From: Cytophagales bacterium | GTDB taxonomy: Bacteria; Bacteroidota; Bacteroidia; Cytophagales; VRUD01 | NCBI GenBank assembly: GCA_019456305.1 | Contig: VRUD01000037.1 | Location: forward strand, 1-40,314 | Direction of reading: 5' to 3' | DNA length: 40,314 bases | In this document: positions 9,035 through 16,700 of the stretch, in pieces | Position numbering within the stretch: position 1 is the stretch's first letter | Layout: each line of letters begins with the position of its first letter | The notes under the pieces: generated by a model | What the model saw: the letters and a program-made list of their open reading frames with translations, nothing else | What the model was told of the DNA's origin: nothing | The model's database searches: none | Translations under genes and position numbers: made by a program

Positions 9035-10909
9035 TCAATGTTTCTTCCATTTTGATACATCAAAATGATATAAATATAATACATCTTTGTATTCAGATAA
9101 TAACTCCATATTGTATTTTTCAATGATGTCAGCAGTTTTATAAACCAGTTCTTTACTATGCGGATATTGGCTTTTTTTAAATTTCTCTATAATTTCATTG
9201 TGTATTTTCTTATCGTATAACACTAAAATTGGTTTATCGGATAAGAGCTTCGAAAGATCCTTAGGAAAATCCTCTTCTATAAAGAGTTCAAAAAATTCCT
9301 TTACTTGATATTCAGCAGTTCGGGACATCTTGCTTGACATTAATGGTAAATTACTCATCAGGCTTAATTGCATGGTTTGTGTACAGAACGATTCAATCGG
9401 ATCTATTGTATAGTCATAATTTTCTGAACCAACATGATAATAAGGAATGGGTAAAATTGCCTGATATTTTGAAAAATCAACCTTATTTGTCAATGACTTC
9501 ATTTCTTCTATATATGATTCATTTGTTAAATAATTTTCATACTTTTTCTTTTTAAAAACAGTAATCATATCATATGTATCTATAATAGAACAAATTATCA
9601 GTCCAAAAACTATAGTTTTTAACCACATCGATTTATTATGTCTTAAATAGTAATCTATGATAAAAGCAACACAGAAATTAAACCCCCAGAAAAAAAACCA
9701 GTTAAATCTACCTAAACATCGAAACTGTGTAACTGAATCTGTTATTTTATGTAAATAATAAAACGGTGTTAAATAATTAGTTATTCTGTAAGAGTTGTTA
9801 AATATATAGATTTTTTCTCCAAAAGCAATTAAAAGAGAAACCAGTGCTGATGCTAATAATAAGAGGATAAAGAATCCTTTATCTGAATCGAAAATTTTCT
9901 TAAAAGAAAGGAACCATTTTCTTTTAAATATATAAGTAATAATAAGAATCAAGGTTGCTATTAAGGCAAAATTACCTAAAAATGCATGGGATTCGTAAGG
10001 GATACCATTTACATATTCGATTGGAAATTTTATCACATTATGGTCATAAGAAGTAAATAGTGCAGGAAAAGTTAATGACCACGTATCCCAATCATATCCT
10101 CCAACAATTGTTCTCCTGAAATCATAAAATTTGTCGATTAGTTTAATAATGAAAACAGGAATAAGAGAAAATATGATTATAAAAGAGAAATAATTTAATA
10201 ATTTAGGATATCTTTTGGTTTTAATGAATTCATAAATTGTCCAGAAAAAGAAAAAACTAAAAATTAGTATCAATAATAGTCCGATATAATAAAGATGAAT
10301 GAAAGTGAATATTATTACTGAGAAAATTATTAATATAGAATTTATGATACAACTTTTAATATTATTTTCATTATAGCTATTGTAAAATCTTAACAATAAG
10401 TAGGTTATTAGTAAAAAAGTAAAAGAAAATGATAAGTTAAAATGTCCAACATTCAATCGTATAATTTGTGGACATAACCAAGGTAAAATTAAACTAAGCG
10501 GATAAATTAAAATTTTCGAATTTAAAATGTATGAAAGAATTTTATAAACAAAAAACGTACTAATTAATATGTTTATAATACAAAAAAAATTGTAAATTTC
10601 AAAACTATAGGAAGTAACATCAAATATATAGTTTGAAAACAGTTTAACAAAGATTGCTAAGATAGGATTGTTGCCTGCGTAAAATAAATAATCCCCATAA
10701 GGATAATTCATATTTTTAAAAATAAATATACCTTCATTAAAGTTTTGTTTTAAATAAGAAATAAAGGTGAAATAATTTTTTATACCATCGTAATAGTTTA
10801 CAAACAATAAATCTTTGAATAATATATTTTTAAAGGCAAATAGAAGTAGGCAGGATTGAATAATTATTATTAATAAAATTGCAAGCCGTTGATTGGAATA
10901 AACTTTCAT
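9035..10909 (-). CDS. GT-C-like polytopic membrane protein, paralogue of 982-3303
   Basis: This 624-residue membrane protein has about a dozen hydrophobic segments. Near the N-terminus it has DGIKNY (41-46) and MNYPYG (about 67-72), the same motifs and spacing as the 773-residue protein at 982-3303. Further shared features are SENYDYTI versus SEKLYIE and LPLMSSKMSRT versus LPMVSGFMSRT in the C-terminal region. It is therefore a true paralogue, with a shorter extracytoplasmic tail. It lies 31 bp downstream of the VTC-domain gene and is probably co-transcribed with it. A role in transferring sugars from a lipid carrier is inferred from the GT-C-like layout. The product is very rich in Ile, Phe, Lys and Asn. 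Confidence 0.65.
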   Translation of the reverse strand: MKVYSNQRLAILLIIIIQSCLLLFAFKNILFKDLLFVNYYDGIKNYFTFISYLKQNFNEGIFIFKNMNYPYGDYLFYAGNNPILAIFVKLFSNYIFDVTSYSFEIYNFFCIINILISTFFVYKILSYILNSKILIYPLSLILPWLCPQIIRLNVGHFNLSFSFTFLLITYLLLRFYNSYNENNIKSCIINSILIIFSVIIFTFIHLYYIGLLLILIFSFFFFWTIYEFIKTKRYPKLLNYFSFIIIFSLIPVFIIKLIDKFYDFRRTIVGGYDWDTWSLTFPALFTSYDHNVIKFPIEYVNGIPYESHAFLGNFALIATLILIITYIFKRKWFLSFKKIFDSDKGFFILLLLASALVSLLIAFGEKIYIFNNSYRITNYLTPFYYLHKITDSVTQFRCLGRFNWFFFWGFNFCVAFIIDYYLRHNKSMWLKTIVFGLIICSIIDTYDMITVFKKKKYENYLTNESYIEEMKSLTNKVDFSKYQAILPIPYYHVGSENYDYTIDPIESFCTQTMQLSLMSNLPLMSSKMSRTAEYQVKEFFELFIEEDFPKDLSKLLSDKPILVLYDKKIHNEIIEKFKKSQYPHSKELVYKTADIIEKYNMELLSEYKDVLYLYHFDVSKWKKH

Positions 10910-10940
10910 GGTTGTTAAACTATGGATACCTTTTAAAAAT

Positions 10941-11573
10941 TTAATAATACCTCATCCCCCCCCCCACATACTTCGAACTCTTCCCCATCCTAAACGCCAT
11001 ATTCTGCGATACATAATCCCAATCCTTATCAAATTGAGCGTCATATTTTATCTCAACAATAGTTGTATTTTCTTTAGCAGGATTACTCAAAAAAGCCGGA
11101 TAACTGTCCATAACATAGTATTTCAGGTCTCTATCCAGCGTTAATCTGTATTTTTTATCCATAGAAATAAAATAAGAGCGCAGATACTGTATGAGTACCA
11201 CAGGGTGTAATGGAATTATGGTATTCACATTTTTCTTCACATATTCCTGAAGACTTTTCCCATTCAACAGCTTAAAATCCGGCAGCTTTTTATATTCTTT
11301 TTTACCCAATTGGTTTATTTTGATTTTCTTTTCTAATTGTGGATTTTTAGCAACTTTTATATCTTCACCATACCACCTGATCCTGTGTTTAACTCTTTGG
11401 GAAATACCGGCCAAATTATCTCTTAAAGCATCCATGTTATGCGTATCAAGATATATGCTGTTCACATACCTGTCCGGATACGTAGTGATAAAGGAGGCGG
11501 GGTGGAGTTTGATAGCGTTTAAAACCTCAAAGTACGAGGCATCTTCTATTTTATATTTTCTTTCGTAGCGCAA
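10941..11573 (-). CDS. VTC-domain (polyphosphate polymerase-like) protein
   Basis: This 210-residue soluble protein has the hallmarks of the VTC/polyphosphate polymerase domain, a triphosphate-tunnel fold that in yeast Vtc4 makes polyphosphate from ATP. They are RYERKY at the N-terminus, NSIYLDT, the basic strand RVKHRIRWYG, LEKKIK, RSYFISMDKKYRLTLDRD, VEIKYD and SKYVGGG at the C-terminus. The start appears to be TTG (11571-11573): an in-frame stop lies five codons upstream, and the conserved domain begins at once. It is followed after 31 bp by the GT-C-like gene. CotH, DUF4956 and small membrane protein genes lie nearby. Whether it makes polyphosphate or uses another acceptor cannot be told from sequence. 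Confidence 0.85.
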   Translation of the reverse strand: MRYERKYKIEDASYFEVLNAIKLHPASFITTYPDRYVNSIYLDTHNMDALRDNLAGISQRVKHRIRWYGEDIKVAKNPQLEKKIKINQLGKKEYKKLPDFKLLNGKSLQEYVKKNVNTIIPLHPVVLIQYLRSYFISMDKKYRLTLDRDLKYYVMDSYPAFLSNPAKENTTIVEIKYDAQFDKDWDYVSQNMAFRMGKSSKYVGGGMRYY

Positions 11574-11593
11574 TTCAATAGTAACTCAATAGT

Positions 11594-11640
11594 AATTCGG
11601 TTGTAATTCAATGGTAATTCAACCGAATTACAACTGAATT
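11594..11640. repeat. AT-rich imperfect inverted repeat upstream of VTC gene
   Basis: AATTCGGTTGTAATTC (11594-11609) is matched by GAATTACAACTGAATT (11625-11640), a 16-bp stem with one G-T pair, and TAATTC is repeated between the arms. It sits just upstream of the TTG start and could fold in the transcript. Confidence 0.6.
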
Positions 11641-11693
11641 AGGCATCTTTAAAATCATGAGTTAATAATACTAAAATGATCCCCATAATACCT

Positions 11694-11738
11694 GCCCCCC
11701 TAAGTCCCCCCGAGTACTCGGGGGGGATTTAGGGGGGC
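11694..11738. repeat. GC-rich palindromic element with CCCGAGTACTCGGG core
   Basis: A near-perfect palindrome of about 45 bp built as GCCCCCCTAAGTCCCCCC, GAGTACTC, then the mirrored arm with one extra G. The core CCCGAGTACTCGGG (11709-11722) recurs exactly at 21926, 22724 and 31588. The arm GGATTTAGGGGGGCTT recurs inside the ABC transporter gene near 17391-17406. Confidence 0.85.
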
Positions 11739-11818
11739 TTCAAGAATAATAAGAATGATCTCAAAAGTGGTCATAACTATATTTTTATTCTGTCTATTAA
11801 ATTACCAGAAATAGAAAA

Positions 11819-11914
11819 TTATACATCCTTAAGATTATCAGTTGTTAAAGCCCAAATGATACCGACTATACCAATGACGGTGAGTATACTAAGTGTAATA
11901 ATCAAATAAATCAT
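11819..11914 (-). CDS. 31-residue single-pass membrane peptide
   Basis: A short reading frame whose ATG (11912-11914) overlaps the TGA of the upstream 92-residue gene as ATGA, the classic arrangement for coupled translation. The product is about 31 residues, almost all hydrophobic (MIYLIITLSILTVIGIVGII and so on) with an acidic end (TDNLKDV), as expected for a small membrane peptide. No family is recognised. The coupling and composition support it, but its length makes it uncertain. Confidence 0.45.
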   Translation of the reverse strand: MIYLIITLSILTVIGIVGIIWALTTDNLKDV

Positions 11915-12189
11915 GATTCGAACTTTTTTCTGTCTATTAAATTTCCAAATATATAAAATATGATTGTAACAACAAAACCCCAAATAACTATCAAAAAGTT
12001 AAATTCTTCTGGTTTTGTTATTGGTCCAATAATAAATAATGCAAAATTTATCTTAGCAATATCATAACAAAACTTAGCATTATTATCTTTCTGCTCTTTC
12101 GTTTTAATAAGCTTAATGCTTTTTAATTTGTTTATTATTCTTTTTAATCTCTTAATCATTTTCACATTAATAATTAATCGAAACTCCAA
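11911..12189 (-). CDS. Small two-helix membrane protein
   Basis: This 92-residue protein has a Lys-rich cytoplasmic start (MIKRLKRIINKLKSIKLIK) and then two hydrophobic segments (about 47-58 and 66-83) separated by TKPEEFN, ending in DRKKFES. Met11 is an alternative start. It resembles the small uncharacterised two-helix proteins common in Bacteroidota; no function is assigned. It lies between the DUF4956 and VTC genes on the same strand, and its stop overlaps the start of a 31-residue hydrophobic peptide. It may be an accessory subunit of the locus, but that rests on position alone. Confidence 0.6.
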   Translation of the reverse strand: MEFRLIINVKMIKRLKRIINKLKSIKLIKTKEQKDNNAKFCYDIAKINFALFIIGPITKPEEFNFLIVIWGFVVTIIFYIFGNLIDRKKFES

Positions 12190-12203
12190 GCTTTATACTA
12201 TGA

Positions 12204-12250
12204 GAGCATAGTGCAGAGAGGTGAACCCCGCCTGTGGCGGGGCTATGCTC
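12204..12250 (-). terminator. Compound hairpin after DUF4956 gene
   Basis: GAGCATAG (12204-12211) pairs with CTATGCTC (12243-12250) around an inner CCCCGCC-TGT-GGCGGGG hairpin (12226-12242). It lies just after the DUF4956 stop and before the 92-residue gene. There is no clear T run, so it may be a terminator, an attenuator or only a repeat insertion. The inner hairpin belongs to a family also seen at 19844 and 29729. Confidence 0.5.
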
Positions 12251-12267
12251 TTTACGCTATGCGCCTA

Positions 12268-12948
12268 TCACACCGCCAAATTCCTCTGCTCAACAAACGA
12301 AAAGTTCAAATCAGACGATAGATCTCTGAGCTTATCTTTTGCCTCGGTGATCTTATCAAGTGAATCTGTTTCAATGATAAAGGAAAGTTCAAGCCTGTTG
12401 TCTATTTGATCCATTCTTTTTAGTTCAACCAGGGTAAATAGAGAAGTAAGGATATCTGTTATAGGTTTTACGTCTGTTTTGCTTGTAGAAATATTAATAA
12501 ACATATTATCAGGTGTGGAAGCTCTTTTCTTTCTCTTTATCATGGCCTGGATAAAAAGAAGAGCAAGAATAACAATAAATGCCAGAATAGTGATAATAGC
12601 CTGGTTTGCCCCCATCCCTAAGCCAACCCCGATGCATAAAAATAAGAAAGCCAGCTCTTCAGGTTCCTTGATAGCGGAACGAAACCTCACGATTGATAAT
12701 GCACCTACTAAACCAAGCGACAAAGCAATGGAGGATTTAACGATATAGATGATAAGCATTGTCGTTAATGCAAGCAGCATGAAGTTATTTGCAAACTGTT
12801 TACGATTGGAGATTGTGTTGCCATACCTTGTGTAAAAAAGAGATAAAATGTAGGTCAATAAGGCTGTAATGAACAAATTGAATAAGAACTGCTCGTGATT
12901 AATGGCATCAGCAGAAAATTCATTTACAAAGTCTTCAAATCTAAACAT
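12268..12948 (-). CDS. DUF4956 family membrane protein
   Basis: This 226-residue protein has four hydrophobic segments in its first 135 residues and a soluble C-terminal domain of about 80 residues. The diagnostic DUF4956 stretch is GLVGALSIVRFRSAIKEPEE followed by LAFLFLCIGVGLGMGANQ. The C-terminal part (LFTLVELKRMDQIDNRLELS and on) alternates strands and helices like a small regulatory sensor domain, probably cytoplasmic. The function is unknown. In annotated genomes DUF4956 genes commonly sit beside VTC-domain genes, often with CotH, as here. A possible role in moving or sensing the VTC product across the membrane is inference. A TAATTTTG motif ends only 5 bases before the ATG, hinting at a very short or absent leader. 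Confidence 0.85.
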   Translation of the reverse strand: MFRFEDFVNEFSADAINHEQFLFNLFITALLTYILSLFYTRYGNTISNRKQFANNFMLLALTTMLIIYIVKSSIALSLGLVGALSIVRFRSAIKEPEELAFLFLCIGVGLGMGANQAIITILAFIVILALLFIQAMIKRKKRASTPDNMFINISTSKTDVKPITDILTSLFTLVELKRMDQIDNRLELSFIIETDSLDKITEAKDKLRDLSSDLNFSFVEQRNLAV

Positions 12949-13030
12949 AGTGGCAAAATTATATAATTTTAGACAATAAATTATATCTTTACGCTTAATT
13001 TTATAAAAATTTTGTCTGCAGGAGTTAATT

Positions 13031-13957
13031 ATGAAAAAGTTTTACAAAATTTTCACGTTAACCATTTTAGTAATTAATACTTGTACTGCTGATGAGGATC
13101 AAGGCGGCTATAATAAGATACGGCTGGAAAACGAATTCAAATTAAGTGTGCCCAACGATCTTGCTGAAAAAATATGGATTTATTTACAAGCTAATTATTG
13201 TAACGATTCTATTAAAAAGTTTTTGGGCCTGACATTCAGTACATCTTTTTCCGAAGAACATTTTATAGATACTTATTTTGACGATGAAAACAAAACGCTT
13301 TTAAATCAGTGGTGTGGTATCCGTTACAGACAAAGGTTCATGAATGGAATGTTAGGAAGTCAATTGATACAACTCAAGATTTCAACAGATAAAAGTAACA
13401 GCACAATCAGAAAAGAATTAAAATTCAGATATAACAGCAGAAAAAGTAAGAAAGACAAATTTTCAGAGCATCCATTTTTGAAATATATACACCGCACAGA
13501 TAGAGACGCTATTCAGAGATACCTGGTTAGCCTGGGTACCAATTCACAATCCCTTGCACCTTCTGTTTCTATTCAGCAAAACCGAAGAAGGGTTTATATT
13601 TCAGAAAAAGGGCAAGCATTAGTTACTATTACGCTTGATATCGTATCAAAAAAAGTTTGGCCAAAGCTATCATTCACAGAGATTGAGATCGAGCTTAACG
13701 AAATAAGATATACCTATGGTGATAAAAAACAAAGATCATGGATGCACAAAATAAATAACAAAATAAAAACCGGCATTATGAGAAAATTCCCGGACCTGGT
13801 GCAGGACCAAAAACCAAAATATAATAAGATTTGCGAACTTAAAGAAAATAATTTTATATCAAAATTAACCGATAAGCTTATCTGGATTGTATTTTCCAGC
13901 TTAATATTAACAGCAGTATTATTGTTTATTAGAAATGGTAGAAGGAGAGGAAAATAA
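13031..13957 (+). CDS. Apparently exported CYTH/VTC-like triphosphate-tunnel protein with C-terminal anchor
   Basis: This 308-residue protein starts with a signal-peptide-like sequence (about 1-20, probable cleavage before DEDQ) and ends with one membrane segment (about 283-300) followed by RNGRRRGK, which should stay in the cytoplasm. The middle is a triphosphate-tunnel fold: the CYTH signature ExExK at Glu33, Glu35 and Lys37, then HFIDTYFDD, GIRYRQRF, LIQLKIS, RKELKFR, RRRVYI, LDIV and TEIEIEL. It is read divergently from DUF4956 and about 1.5 kb from the VTC gene. Most CYTH enzymes work in the cytoplasm on triphosphates or ATP, so a periplasmic location would be unusual. It could bind or cleave an exported polyphosphate or phosphorylated polymer, but activity is unproven. 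Confidence 0.75.
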   Translation: MKKFYKIFTLTILVINTCTADEDQGGYNKIRLENEFKLSVPNDLAEKIWIYLQANYCNDSIKKFLGLTFSTSFSEEHFIDTYFDDENKTLLNQWCGIRYRQRFMNGMLGSQLIQLKISTDKSNSTIRKELKFRYNSRKSKKDKFSEHPFLKYIHRTDRDAIQRYLVSLGTNSQSLAPSVSIQQNRRRVYISEKGQALVTITLDIVSKKVWPKLSFTEIEIELNEIRYTYGDKKQRSWMHKINNKIKTGIMRKFPDLVQDQKPKYNKICELKENNFISKLTDKLIWIVFSSLILTAVLLFIRNGRRRGK

Positions 13958-13960
13958 AAA

Positions 13961-14232
13961 AACCACAGATAACACTGATTAGTGCTTGTCTATAATGTCA
14001 AAAATATTCGTTAATGAAAATCCAAAGTTTCAACATTAAGTCGGCAGTCGGCAGTCGGCAAATTTGCTGACTGCCGACTGTGGACTGCCGACTTTTTAAT
14101 CAACTTACGAAGTTATGTTTTTACTATAATATATTAAACATTCGACTTTATAGACAAACACCGATTAGAAAATATTAATTTTTTTTAAAAAAATCTGTGC
14201 CTGCCCCGATTTCCCGGTGGTTATCTGTGGTT
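13961..14232. repeat. Nested inverted repeats (three concentric pairs)
   Basis: The 281-bp gap between the CYTH gene and the next CDS is filled by concentric inverted repeats. The outer pair is AACCACAGATAAC (13961-13973) and its exact complement at 14220-14232. The middle pair is TTGTCTATAA (13986-13995) with TTATAGACAA (14148-14157). The inner hairpin (about 14038-14095) is made of GTCGGCA units of the 7-bp repeat family. No gene is seen in it. Confidence 0.8.
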
Positions 14233-14239
14233 AAAACCC

Positions 14240-14695
14240 TTATTTCTTGAATCCTAAAATACACAATGAACAGTCAGATGGGGGTTGAATGCCGTCATAT
14301 GAGAATGAAATATAATAGATACCGGTTGCAGTACATTGATATCCGATTTGTGAATATTTCTTCTTTTTCTTTTTATCGTAACTATTAGCTTTTAACTTAC
14401 GATTGGTATCGAAAATAGTGGCAATCAGGCTGATATTACCCTCACCACTGCCATCGCATAAAACCAGTTTATACATTGTGTTTTTGCTGAAAACATACGA
14501 AAATTCCTTTTTAACACTTTTATCCCCACTTTTGAATTTATCAGCATCAATCTCATAAGCTTTTAAGAATTTAAAATCACCGAGTTTGCTTGCGCATGTT
14601 TCAACCTTAGCTTTTGAATGGCATTGAGAAAAACACCATTGAGGCATTAATACCATTATTATAGCAAAATTACAGTAAATCAGTATCTTTTTCAT
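14240..14695 (-). CDS. Small secreted protein of unknown function
   Basis: This 151-residue protein has a signal peptide ending near CFSQ (about residue 24), so it should be exported. The mature part has five or six cysteines (CHSK, ETCAS, VLCDGSG, YQCTATG, SDCSLC), which suggests disulfides, and strand-rich segments such as TMYKLVLCDGSG and GIYYISFSYDG that resemble a small beta-sandwich. No family is recognised. It has a Lys-rich loop (DKKKKKKYS). It follows the two paralogous lipoprotein genes on the same strand with a 60-bp gap and may be part of the same transcript. Confidence 0.6.
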   Translation of the reverse strand: MKKILIYCNFAIIMVLMPQWCFSQCHSKAKVETCASKLGDFKFLKAYEIDADKFKSGDKSVKKEFSYVFSKNTMYKLVLCDGSGEGNISLIATIFDTNRKLKANSYDKKKKKKYSQIGYQCTATGIYYISFSYDGIQPPSDCSLCILGFKK

Positions 14696-14755
14696 ATGTA
14701 TAAATGGTTTTATATATGTTCACGTTAATACACGAGAATACCTGAACACATATTA

Positions 14756-15658
14756 TTAGTTTGTTAAAGTTTTTCGTATAGATTCAGTTTCAGACGCAAT
14801 TTCAGCAATTAATTCCTCAGTAATAATTATTGTACTTGTGCTGTGATCCTCTACAATGAGCATATTATCAATCTCTTTAAAAGTAGGCGGCTCATAAGTA
14901 TATTTTACCTCTACTTGTTCAAAAAGTCTTTTGAGGTTGTCCAAATCGCTCCTTAATTTTTGAATATTATGATCATTTTGATAAACACTCAATAGTATCA
15001 TGATCTGATCAAGAGTAACTTTTTGCTCTCCTATTCTTTCTGATAGTTCCTTGTGCCATCCCTCCTCTGTATTTAATTTATCAATTTGTGCTGCTATATG
15101 CAATGCTTCCAACCAACCACCTGTAAGCATCAAAATAGTAAGGCTGCTGCGATTTTGTTCGCGCAGATAACGATACATGTCCTCAAAATTGGAGGTGGTA
15201 ATATATAATAATGAATCCAGGTTACCCCCCAAATTAGTGAGTCGTTGTAAGGTTTCAAAATTAAAATAATGACCAACTCTTATATCATCGGCAAGCTCTT
15301 TAACAGAATTCAAATACAGCAGTGCATCCTGATTTTGTTCATATAAATTAATATATCCCAGATCTGCACCATATATACCCAGGTTAATGGCTTTTTTGAA
15401 GTTTGTATTGTAATTTTTAATGTTTTCTGTTGGGTTCAATATATTTTTAGAATAATTGGCGCCAATACCCTGAATAAGGGAGGTCATTTCTAATGGCGAG
15501 GGTATTGATTGTATCACCTCCTCTACAAGATCCGGTGAGATATCAGGAACCTTTTCAAAGCTGAGCGAATCATCTTCAAGCAGATCATTTTCATTGTTTG
15601 TTTCTGAAGTACAACCAATCAGAAACAATACCAGCATAGTTATAATAAAATTTTTCAT
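14756..15658 (-). CDS. Lipoprotein of unknown function, paralogue B
   Basis: This 300-residue product has a clear lipobox (LIGC, Cys16) followed by an acidic, Asn-rich stretch, suggesting outer-membrane and possibly surface location. The mature protein is mainly helical, with conserved blocks such as EMTSLIQGIGANYSKNILNP, NFKKAINLGIYGADLGYINL and SNFEDMYRYLREQNRSS. It is closely similar to the neighbour at 15780-16685, so the two arose by tandem duplication. No characterised family is recognised. A TATATTTG element lies about 40 bp upstream, so it may have its own promoter besides read-through from the ABC transporter gene. The context suggests a partner of that transporter, but this is inference. 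Confidence 0.75.
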   Translation of the reverse strand: MKNFIITMLVLFLIGCTSETNNENDLLEDDSLSFEKVPDISPDLVEEVIQSIPSPLEMTSLIQGIGANYSKNILNPTENIKNYNTNFKKAINLGIYGADLGYINLYEQNQDALLYLNSVKELADDIRVGHYFNFETLQRLTNLGGNLDSLLYITTSNFEDMYRYLREQNRSSLTILMLTGGWLEALHIAAQIDKLNTEEGWHKELSERIGEQKVTLDQIMILLSVYQNDHNIQKLRSDLDNLKRLFEQVEVKYTYEPPTFKEIDNMLIVEDHSTSTIIITEELIAEIASETESIRKTLTN

Positions 15659-15696
15659 TTCTAAATATTTTTATACGGCTAATATTAATTACGGGG

Positions 15697-15704
15697 CAAA
15701 TATA
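15697..15704 (-). promoter_or_regulatory. Promoter -7 element for lipoprotein B
   Basis: On the minus strand this reads TATATTTG, the Bacteroidota -7 consensus TAnnTTTG, about 38 bp before the ATG of the lipoprotein at 14756-15658. No clear -33 TTTG is seen; ATTG occurs at about the right distance. Confidence 0.45.
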
Positions 15705-15734
15705 TTTTATTAAGAATTAAAAAACAATTTTTTT

Positions 15735-15763
15735 ATAAACTTTTTTTTAAAAAAAAAGTTTAT
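15735..15763. terminator. A/T hairpin between the two lipoprotein genes
   Basis: ATAAAC, a run of eight T, a run of nine A and GTTTAT form a self-complementary 29-bp stretch just after the stop of paralogue A (minus strand). It could act as a weak terminator in either direction. Confidence 0.45.
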
Positions 15764-15779
15764 TGACCAATTTCCTGAT

Positions 15780-16685
15780 TTAGTTTGTCAAATTTCTACG
15801 AATAGATTCAACTTCAACTGCAATTTCAGAAAGTAATTCCTGAGTAATAATTATTGTACTTGAGCTATGATCCTCTACAATTAACATACCATCAATCTCT
15901 TTAAAAGTTGGCGCTTCATAAGTATATTCTATCTCTACCTGTTTGTAAAGTTTTTTAAGATTTTCAAGATTGTTCCTCAATTTTTGAATATTATGATCAT
16001 TTTTATAAACACCCAACACAATCATGATCTGGGCAAGCGTTACTTTTTGCTCACCTATTCTTTCTGATAGCTGCTTATGCCCTTGCTCATCTATATTGAG
16101 TTTATCAATTTGCGCTGCTATATGCAATGCTTCCAGCCAACTGCCTGTAAGTATTGAAATAGTGATACTGCTGCGATTTTGTTCACGCAAAGAATGATAC
16201 ATATCTTCAAAATTAGAGGTGGTAATATATAATAATGAATCCAGATTCCCACCCATAGTTGTGAGTTGTTTTAAGGTCTTAAAATCAAGATAATGACCAA
16301 CTCTCAGATCATCGGCAAGCTCTTTAACACAATTCAAATACAGCAGTGCATCCTGGTTTTGTTCATATAGATTAATATATCCCAAATCTGCGCCATAGAT
16401 ACCCAGGTTGATAGCTTTTTTAAAATTCGTATTATAATTTTTAATATTTTCTGTTGGGTTCAATATATTTTTAGAATAGTTGGCGCCAAGACCCTGAATA
16501 AGGGAGGTCATTTCTAAAGGAGGCGGTATCGATTCAATCACCATTTCTACCTGATCAGGTAATATTTCAATGACTTGTCGGAAGATCAGCGAAGAGTCTT
16601 GGTCAAAATCGTGTTGATTATTTGTTGTATCAGCGTTACAACCAATCAAAAATAAAAGTACGAAGGATACAGTAATATTTTTCAT
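15780..16685 (-). CDS. Lipoprotein of unknown function, paralogue A
   Basis: This 301-residue lipoprotein (lipobox LIGC, Cys16, then an acidic Asn- and Asp-rich tail) is the tandem paralogue of 14756-15658, with long identical blocks such as SLIQG-GANYSKNILNPTENI and NFKKAINLGIYGADLGYINL. I chose the ATG at 16683-16685 (MKNITVSF) because it matches the paralogue start and because a longer start at 16706 would run into a 20-bp-stem hairpin (16701-16747). It lies directly downstream of the ABC transporter gene. The family is unrecognised; it is probably a helical outer-membrane lipoprotein. Two diverged copies suggest two non-identical partners or dosage. Confidence 0.75.
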   Translation of the reverse strand: MKNITVSFVLLFLIGCNADTTNNQHDFDQDSSLIFRQVIEILPDQVEMVIESIPPPLEMTSLIQGLGANYSKNILNPTENIKNYNTNFKKAINLGIYGADLGYINLYEQNQDALLYLNCVKELADDLRVGHYLDFKTLKQLTTMGGNLDSLLYITTSNFEDMYHSLREQNRSSITISILTGSWLEALHIAAQIDKLNIDEQGHKQLSERIGEQKVTLAQIMIVLGVYKNDHNIQKLRNNLENLKKLYKQVEIEYTYEAPTFKEIDGMLIVEDHSSSTIIITQELLSEIAVEVESIRRNLTN

Positions 16686-16700
16686 ATATAAATAATTTAT

